Positions 57,558-64,000 of a DNA stretch of 64,000 bases are shown here, in pieces. The notes under the pieces were generated by a model. It made no database searches and was not told where the DNA came from. It was given only the letters and a program-made list of their open reading frames with translations. A program made the translations under genes and the position numbers. The stretch is from assembly GCF_000321225.1 (NCBI RefSeq), contig NW_004450302.1, positions 4,946,393 through 5,010,392 of the forward strand. Reading direction: 5' to 3'. Source of the DNA: Odobenus rosmarus divergens (lineage: Eukaryota; Chordata; Mammalia; Carnivora; Odobenidae). Each line of letters opens with the position of its first letter. The stretch's first letter is position 1.

Positions 57558-58625
57558 GCGGCCCGCCCGCACCTGCACTTCTCCCCACCCCCCATCCCCC
57601 AGCTTGAGCCCCCCACCCACTCAGCAGCCGGGCCTAGGGCTCCGCGCTGAGCTCGCACAGCAGCCTGTCCGGGCTAAGAATCCGGTGGCGGCCTGACGGT
57701 GGCCGCCGTGCTCCCCCGGCCACGTGTCCACGAAGGAGGCGGCCCCGCAGATGCTGAGTGTGCCGAGCAAGCAGAGCAGCCGTGGGTCTCCAACAGCAGG
57801 AAGGCGGCCGAGTGCGCTATCCCGCCGCGCGGCCTCCCGGCGGCCCAGGCAGGAGCTGACAGGCGCATCTCAGAGCAGGTCGCGGCCACTGGCCAGCGCA
57901 AGGCCTCCCAGTACTGGTACACGGGCGGGGCAAGCTGGGGTTCACCAGGCCGAGAGCCACACGAACGACCTGGTGTCCGAGTACCGGCCAGGAGGCCGGT
58001 GCCCAGGAGGGCGAGTTCGAGGAGGCCGAGCTGCTAGTCTGCTCACCCCGGACCCCCTGGGAAACGCTTCTCTTCCTGTCTGAGGCCATGAACCTGACTT
58101 TGTCTCAGATCCTAGCTGACCGCTGACCCCCGAGCCCCACTCTATGTCCGGCCTCTTCGAGCTCTTCTAACTTGGACACAGGCACCCCCTCCTGAGCCCC
58201 TCTTCACTGGTGACCCAGCAAGCCCCACCTTTAACCCCGTGAACCTTCCTTCACTCTGACCTCTCCTTCACCTTTGACCTCCCCCACAAACCCCATTGTG
58301 CCCCCCAGACCTATAAGTCCCAGGTTACCTTCAACCCCTCCCCTGCTGAGCCTCCCCTCACCTCTGACCTTGCCTCCCCTTTGACACCATGAGCCCCACC
58401 TCCCCTCAGACCGCCTTACCTCTGGCTCCCAAGAGCGCCCCTCCCGTTTCTCCCCCCAACTCCCTCCCCTCAGCTCTTGCCAACCTGGGTTTTCCAGGAG
58501 TGCCGCTGCAGGAGAAAGCAGCCTTGGAGTATGTGAGCAAAAGACACCGTGCCCCCAAAACTCCCCACTTTCCTCCCCTCTACTTCACTCACAATAAATT
58601 AACTGTTGTTCTGCTCCCCAAAGGA
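57558..58625 (+). pseudogene. GC-rich segment, possible degenerate retrocopy of an unidentified gene
   Basis: The segment changes abruptly from the AT-richer flanks to a GC- and CpG-rich 5' part (57558-58060), then a C-rich, low-complexity 3'-UTR-like part, and ends near an AATAAA at about 58592. Three frames each carry plausible coding-like pieces, for example EGEFEEAELLVCSP near 58005-58046 and SHTNDLVSEYRPG near 57955-57993. They are not continuous, as in a frameshifted processed copy. I could not name a parent gene. There is no clear poly(A) tail or target-site duplication, so a decayed CpG island is an alternative. Confidence 0.35.
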
Positions 58626-59049
58626 AAGAGGTATGCAGGTTAGCACCCACACACCCAGACCCATCGGGCGGTGGCCCTCAGGCGAAGCTGGGTTTATACC
58701 TTCTGCTAAATATGGTGGAGAGGGGCTGCCCATAAGGAGATGGAGGGAGCTAGGCCGAGTCCTCTCATGGCCTGGCACGGTGCCCCTGAGAGCTGCTGCC
58801 GTGCTCCTCCCAAGAACCAGTCTACTAGCGGGTCAGTTCCTCCACAGCTCTTGAGAGACCCAGGCTGCCGCTGCCATCTTGTTTCTTGGGTGGAAGTGCT
58901 GACCAAAGGTTATGGTTATTGTTATGGTCATTGCTGCTCAAATTCAATTGCATAAAGGGGCACCAGATATCTTAGGCCTCAGGGTCTCCAAATCTCCTTA
59001 GTATCCAGGGTGGGTGGCAGTGAGGAAAGGTCAGAGTGATGGAAGGATG

Positions 59050-59170
59050 GAAGGGCATGGGTTCTTGAGTCAGACTGCCTGGACTCACACACTGGCTGTG
59101 TGACTTGAGGTGAGTTAACCTCTGTGGGCCTCAACATCTTCATTTGCAAAATGGAATAATAATAGTCGAG
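59050..59170 (+). mobile_element. MIR fragment
   Basis: 'GAGTCAGACTGCCTGGACTC' ... 'TCAACATCTTCATTTGCAAA' in MIR order. 58626-59050 and 59170-59820 show no gene. Confidence 0.75.
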
Positions 59171-59829
59171 TCAGTCCTGGGCCTGGTTGCTCCAGTTGGT
59201 TGGGGATACTTGCTGTTTCTTGTTCCTGCCCATGGCTGAACAAGAGCCAGGATGTGAGAACAGGCTCCCTTCCCCAAAGCTGCCCTTGGACAGCAAAGTA
59301 AGAACAGATGCAATCCCTTCTGCTGACAAAGGAAGAGTTCAGGATGAAGGTAGCTGGAGAGGAGGGGAGAGAAGAAAGAAGGGGAGAGAGAGAGAGAGAG
59401 AGGCTCTAGGCTGTGCAGCTGGAGACCAGCAAGCAGAAACAAAGTCGAGTAATGGCGTCCATGGAGGCCCTAAGAGTGCTTCTCCATCCTTCATTCCTGG
59501 CTCCAGTACCTCAGAGCATGGAGCTGAGCTCTTACCGACCTCCTACCTCAAGCGTCACTTCCCACCTCAATGCACCACAAGGGGCAACAGAATAAAAGGG
59601 GAAATAGCCTTAGAGTCTTGATGTGACCAAATAACTCAGCCTCAGAGCGATCCTTAAAATAATCACAACCAACAATTTCACCTTATGACCCTAAGGAGAG
59701 GAGAGTGCTGGTGTTCCTGGATGAGCGCAACACAACCTTAGTGAGACTTACACACATGGTGACCCATGTCCACCCCAGAAGGTGGGTACCCTTTGCCAAT
59801 TAGATGCCCCAGTGGCAGGATGAATAATT

Positions 59830-60080
59830 TCAATTACTAAGAGCTAACAGCACCTAATATGTGCTCATACAGTATCTCATTAAATCTTCACAACCCTGGC
59901 AGGTGTTTATTATTTACCACCATTTAATATTCTCTCCATTTCAGAGATGATGGAATTGAGGCTCACAGAGATTGAATCATTTGCCCAAGGCCGCTGGCCA
60001 AGCAGCAAACCAAGCCTAGGTTGGTATAGTGACTCCAAAGCCCGTGCATTTAACCCCACGGACAGCATCTTCCACCACAG
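59830..60080 (-). mobile_element. MIR
   Basis: 'ACCTAATATGTGCTCATACA', 'ATTTCAGAGATGATGGAATT', 'CATTTGCCCAAGGCCGCTGG', in reverse MIR order. Confidence 0.78.
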
Positions 60081-60339
60081 AACAGTGGCTTCTGGTTTCC
60101 TCCCACTTCTGCTTCCTCTCTTCTCCCTGCTAATCCACAGTGAAGTTTCACTGCCTAGGATTCTCATGAAAATGCATGTTTTAAGGCCAGCTGACCTCCC
60201 CTAAGAAGGCTGAGCACATGCCTTTGAGGCTAAGCCACAGGAAGAGAGAGGAGAGAAGAAGATAGGCGTTTCAAGCCCTATCTCACATAAGAGTGGAGAG
60301 AGTTCTGGTGATTCCCTATGGGGAAGAGGATTATGCTTA

Positions 60340-60500
60340 ATGCGCTCTATAGCTTACATAATCCTCACATTGCCCAGAACAAGTAGGACTTTCCAGATAG
60401 GAAATCTGAGGCTGAGTAGGTTTAGCAGAACATGGCTATTCAGGGTGCATTGGGATTCAGTTCAAAGTCTTACTCCAAAGCCCATATTCTTTCTTGTACA
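60340..60500 (-). mobile_element. MIR fragment
   Basis: 'TACATAATCCTCACATTGCC' then 'GATAGGAAATCTGAGGCTGA'. Confidence 0.6.
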
Positions 60501-62190
60501 GGGTTACTGGGAATAATTTTATTTGGAGGCTTAATGAGGCCCCTACACTACTCTAGAACATTCTTAATTAGTTCTTAGCAGTTACCAAGGATTCTGTAGG
60601 GGAAATTGTGGGGCCCAGACCTCTGTCCCTGCTGGAGAAGGCGGGGTAAGACATAGATCAGACGCTAGTGTTTTCTGTTCCAAAGAAAGATGCATGCTTC
60701 TTTCAGAGAAGTGATGCTCTCTGAACATTGCGAGTCACATGAAGGGGCTTGGCCAGCTTGCAGCAGTATTTTCAGAGGATGACAGAGTGCTCAGCCACAA
60801 AGGAAGCCTGGGGGAGCCTGGGGAAGGGCTTTGCCCAGGGTAAGTGACCCAGGAGAAAAGTTATTTGGGGCTGTTAATTTCTGGCTTAGATTTATATTAA
60901 GCTTTTCCTTCAAAGCCTCATTCTTTGGTTTATGCTCAACCTGGAAGAGATTGTAAGCGTCCAAAAAGCCAAACTGGAAAACGGATCAGTTGAGCTCTGA
61001 AAAGACTTGTTCCCTTGGCTAGGAGTAGAGTGTGGTGACTGGGGGGGACAGCAGGTGGGAGTGCCCTGGGGGTATCTGAGTTTATGCAGATATTCCACCA
61101 ACACCAGCTTCTGGGAGGGTGTTACCTGCTGTGAACCCTGATACTTACAAAAACAGAGTTTTGTCTCTAAAGGTAGAAAAACAAATGAGATGACCCCTAG
61201 AGGGAGCTTCTAGCCTGAGGAGGTTTCTAGGATAAGCATCTTGAAAAAATAAGAATTAGAACATCCCTCCTGGGCAACCTACTACGGCTCACTACCACCA
61301 CTCCTAGCCTTGGACTTCTTACCTGACCTCCCCGTCCCACCCCTGGGCTTGATGAACAGAGTTCTAAACCAGCTCTCTTGTACAGTGTCTTTCTGTTCAA
61401 AACTTGGAACAATGAAAAAAATTAAAATATCCAAAGTTAAAGGCAGCTTCTCCTGGGAGTGATGGGCTGGCAGCTGAGCTTCTCGTTCTGATTTCTTCGG
61501 CTTTTTCCCCCCAAGGGTTAGCACACATTCTTCCCACTTGGGACACATCCGATGGAGAAGAAGAACCAGGACCAGGTTTTCCCTCCACTGAGGCTGGGAC
61601 TTGGAGGGAGCCCAGGCTTCCCCGGATGACCCATTCTTCATCACCTGATAACTCCCCCTTGCAATCTAGAATCCCTCACATGGGCATGCTCTCTCCTTTT
61701 TTTGTTCACACCTCCACATTCTCCTGTGTCTGATCATTTGGGCGTGTGGGTTATCTTTTCTTAGAATGTAAACTTGCAAGGTCCTAAAGGTTTATATGCA
61801 TCACCACGAGTTCCTAATCCAGTAGATGCTCAATAAATGTATTGAGTAGATGACACAGGGATTGGTTCAAATGATATCTCCCTTTGAGACGATTTAGGGA
61901 CCTGAGTGGAATGTGACCCCAGAGCAATTACTGAGTCAACCTCACCCTTTTGCTATCGTCAGTACCAGGAAAGCCCGGGACGGCAGACCTCAGGTATGGG
62001 TAGTGCCAAGAGTTACTTCTCACAGATTCTGAGTGCCCAGACAACAGCAGGGATGTGGGTAAATACAACCAGCCTGTGACCCTCAAGCTCTCACAGCCTA
62101 CTCCACCGTATTTTCGCAGCAGAGGCGATATTAAAATGAGGTGGGGGTTGCTGAGCAAACCACCACCTACAGGACCATGCTGGGTGCGCA
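60501..62190. other. Intergenic, nothing recognised
   Basis: Unique-looking sequence. A MIR/L2-like end (AGATGCTCAATAAATG) lies near 61825-61845. Confidence 0.45.
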
Positions 62191-62284
62191 CGGGGAACTT
62201 GGCACAGAGTGCCTTTTAGAAAATGTCCCCTAAATAACGGGGAGCTTGGCACAGAGTGCCTTTTAGATAATGTCCCCTAAATAA
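62191..62284 (+). repeat. 47-bp tandem duplication
   Basis: Two adjacent units beginning CGGGGAACTTGGCACAGAGT and CGGGGAGCTTGGCACAGAGT, each ending GTCCCCTAAATAA, differ at two positions. The duplication looks recent. Confidence 0.93.
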
Positions 62285-62359
62285 TCAAGTGTGGTTCTTT
62301 CACAAAGCCTTCCTATTGAGGTCAACCAAAGGAGCCATATAGGGTAATGGGGAAGGGCC

Positions 62360-62560
62360 GCAGACTTTGGAAACAGAATCCCACAGCTCAAGTCCTGGTT
62401 CCACTGGCCGTAACCGTCACAAGCTCCCTGCTTCCATTTCTTTATCTATAAATGAGGGAAACAGCACAGCCTTCTGAGGACTCTTAGGAAATTTAAATGA
62501 GTTAAAACATACAAGTGCTTCGAACAATATCTAGCACGTAGTAAATACTATGTGCTAGAT
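62360..62560 (+). mobile_element. MIR
   Basis: 'CTCAAGTCCTGGTTCCACTG' ... 'TTTCTTTATCTATAAATGAG' ... 'ATATCTAGCACGTAGTAAAT' in MIR order. Confidence 0.75.
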
Positions 62561-64000
62561 ATTTGCCAAATAATGCCAAAGTCATCATCACTCAAAGAGG
62601 CAGCATGCAAGGTATTGGCACAGCTACCACCTACCCTCCTTCCAAGTCTGGAAGGAACCACACAGCCATCAGCAAAGTGTGGTGTGCCTGCGCTAGGGCT
62701 ACTGTCCTGGGTCTACGGACTTCTGCAAAGCCTCCACTAAGGGGAACTGATCTCCAGGACAAGTCCCAAGGCAGGGTGTACAGAGGCTCCCTCCTGCCCA
62801 ATTCTCTCCCCTTCCCCAGATCCTGAAGGAGGGGCAGATAGAGGAGACATGCCCTAGCTGCCTTCCTACCTGCTGCCAGATCCTTCTCCTCGGGCAGAGG
62901 CTCCTGGGAGAGAGAAGGTCTTCCCTCCATCTGTCTATTCCATGTTCACAGCATCTAAAAAGTTCTTTGAACTTTTGTGGCTCAGATATTAAACAAGTCT
63001 CCTAACAAACATTTCTTCCTAAACTATGGGGGAAGAAAAGTTTCCTTTGTTTCTTCCAATCTATTGTAGGATTCAGGAAGATGACATTTCCCCAGGTAAG
63101 ATTCTTTATAGCCCTCTGAAAACTGGACAGTTCCCAAATCTTTAAAGGGCCTCTGGTGACACCTCAGTTTCTAGAAAGACTGCCCAGGGACTGCAGCTAT
63201 CTTAGGCATTGGATTGAAGTGGTTTGGAGATCCCATCACGTTTCCTGGAAATAGAAAGGAGTTAGCAGAAAGTAAGTCACCAGGGCTCGAACTTCACAAT
63301 GACAGGTAGTTTACAAAACAAAGAGTGTTCTTTTCGGGAACAGAGCTTTGGGGTCAGTAGGCAGATCTGGATAATCAGAGTGGGAAAAGAACAGGCATGC
63401 CCATTACAAAACAAATCAAAATCCAACCTTCATCCTTTTTTAGCAATGAAATGATGGATGGTGTGTGTCGGGGGCGGCTAGCATGGAAAAGCCATGCATG
63501 CACCTGCGTGCAGAGAAGGGGACGTGTCCAGAACGACCAAGACTGTGTCACAGGGCATCCAGACTCCATGTCCTAACCCACACTGACAGAAGGGGTATCC
63601 AGCATTCCCTTCCATCGGTATCCAGAAGTCATCGATTTATACCCATTTGCCAGAAACCAAGCTAGAGTGCTGCCACGTCCATGCTTGTCACATTTCTTCC
63701 TGCATGCTCTGAAAGCGGCCATGGCGCCATGTTCTCCTGGCTCTCTCAACAGTGCTCAGGAAGGAAAAGGAGGCTCAAGATCTGTAGAAGGGCACACAGA
63801 GCCCCAGTGTTTAAAAACAGCTGCAACCTGATGGCTGGGAAGGAAATTTATGTTTGGCTTTAACATTTAGTACCTGAAAATCATAAAAGCAAGGTCTAGC
63901 TTATTTGGTTAAGTGTGGTTTTTCCACAATTATTTTTGAAAGACTTCAGTGTATAGAAGGAAGGGATGCGACCTACAGTATATGCCAAGGTTTGTCTAAA
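62561..64000. other. Intergenic, nothing recognised
   Basis: No gene, SINE or LTR recognised to the end of the window. Confidence 0.45.

Noticed and set aside
53181..64000. Search for TOB1, the expected downstream neighbour
   Set aside because: No TOB1-like coding sequence was found on either strand. In human it starts further away than this window reaches.

Overview
This is mammalian nuclear DNA, almost certainly from a carnivoran of the suborder Caniformia. The marker is a set of about fourteen tRNA-derived can-SINEs (SINEC), which open with GGCGCCTGGGTGGCTCAG and end in a CT-rich stretch plus AAATAAATAAAATCTT. They lack the canid-specific GGGATCCCTGGGTGGCGCAG head and the feline middle region, so an arctoid (bear, seal or mustelid relative) is more likely than a dog or cat. 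No prokaryotic, plasmid or phage sequence is visible.

One protein-coding gene can be supported with confidence. It is WFIKKN2 (GASP1), on the + strand from a TATA box at 47054 to a poly(A) signal at 53156. It has two coding exons (47319-47519 and 50235-51755) that join in phase 0 to give a 573-residue secreted protein. The domains are a signal peptide, WAP, follistatin/Kazal, Ig, two Kunitz domains and a netrin-like (NTR) domain. In human the gene lies on 17q21.33 between LUC7L3 and TOB1. Neither neighbour is visible here, so most of the window is intergenic flank.

Layout. 1-34 kb is repeat-rich, with L1 3' ends, a MER5A element, MIR and L2 fragments, ERVL-MaLR (MLT1-type) LTRs and nearly all the can-SINEs, several in nested stacks with target-site duplications. 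A processed PPP1R14B pseudogene at about 16.88-17.85 kb has split an antisense MLT1-type LTR. A 0.7 kb CATC-type satellite lies at 11.0-11.7 kb and a GAAA tract at 21.46-21.61 kb. A small CCAAT/E-box/GC-box cluster at 26.2-26.47 kb precedes a short open reading frame with a strong start context and a good splice donor. 34.1-56.9 kb, which surrounds WFIKKN2, has no can-SINE that I can find. 57-64 kb holds one can-SINE, a short telomere-type CCCTAA run, a GC-rich segment that may be a degenerate retrocopy of a gene I could not name, several MIRs and otherwise unremarkable sequence.

I do not see a previously undescribed multi-gene system. The items most worth a second look are the candidate first exon at 26.5 kb, the unassigned GC-rich segment beside the telomeric repeat, the retrocopy-in-LTR nesting, the SINE-free domain around WFIKKN2 and the higher-order structure of the CATC satellite. 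Repeat family names come from memory of consensus sequences and were not checked with RepeatMasker.
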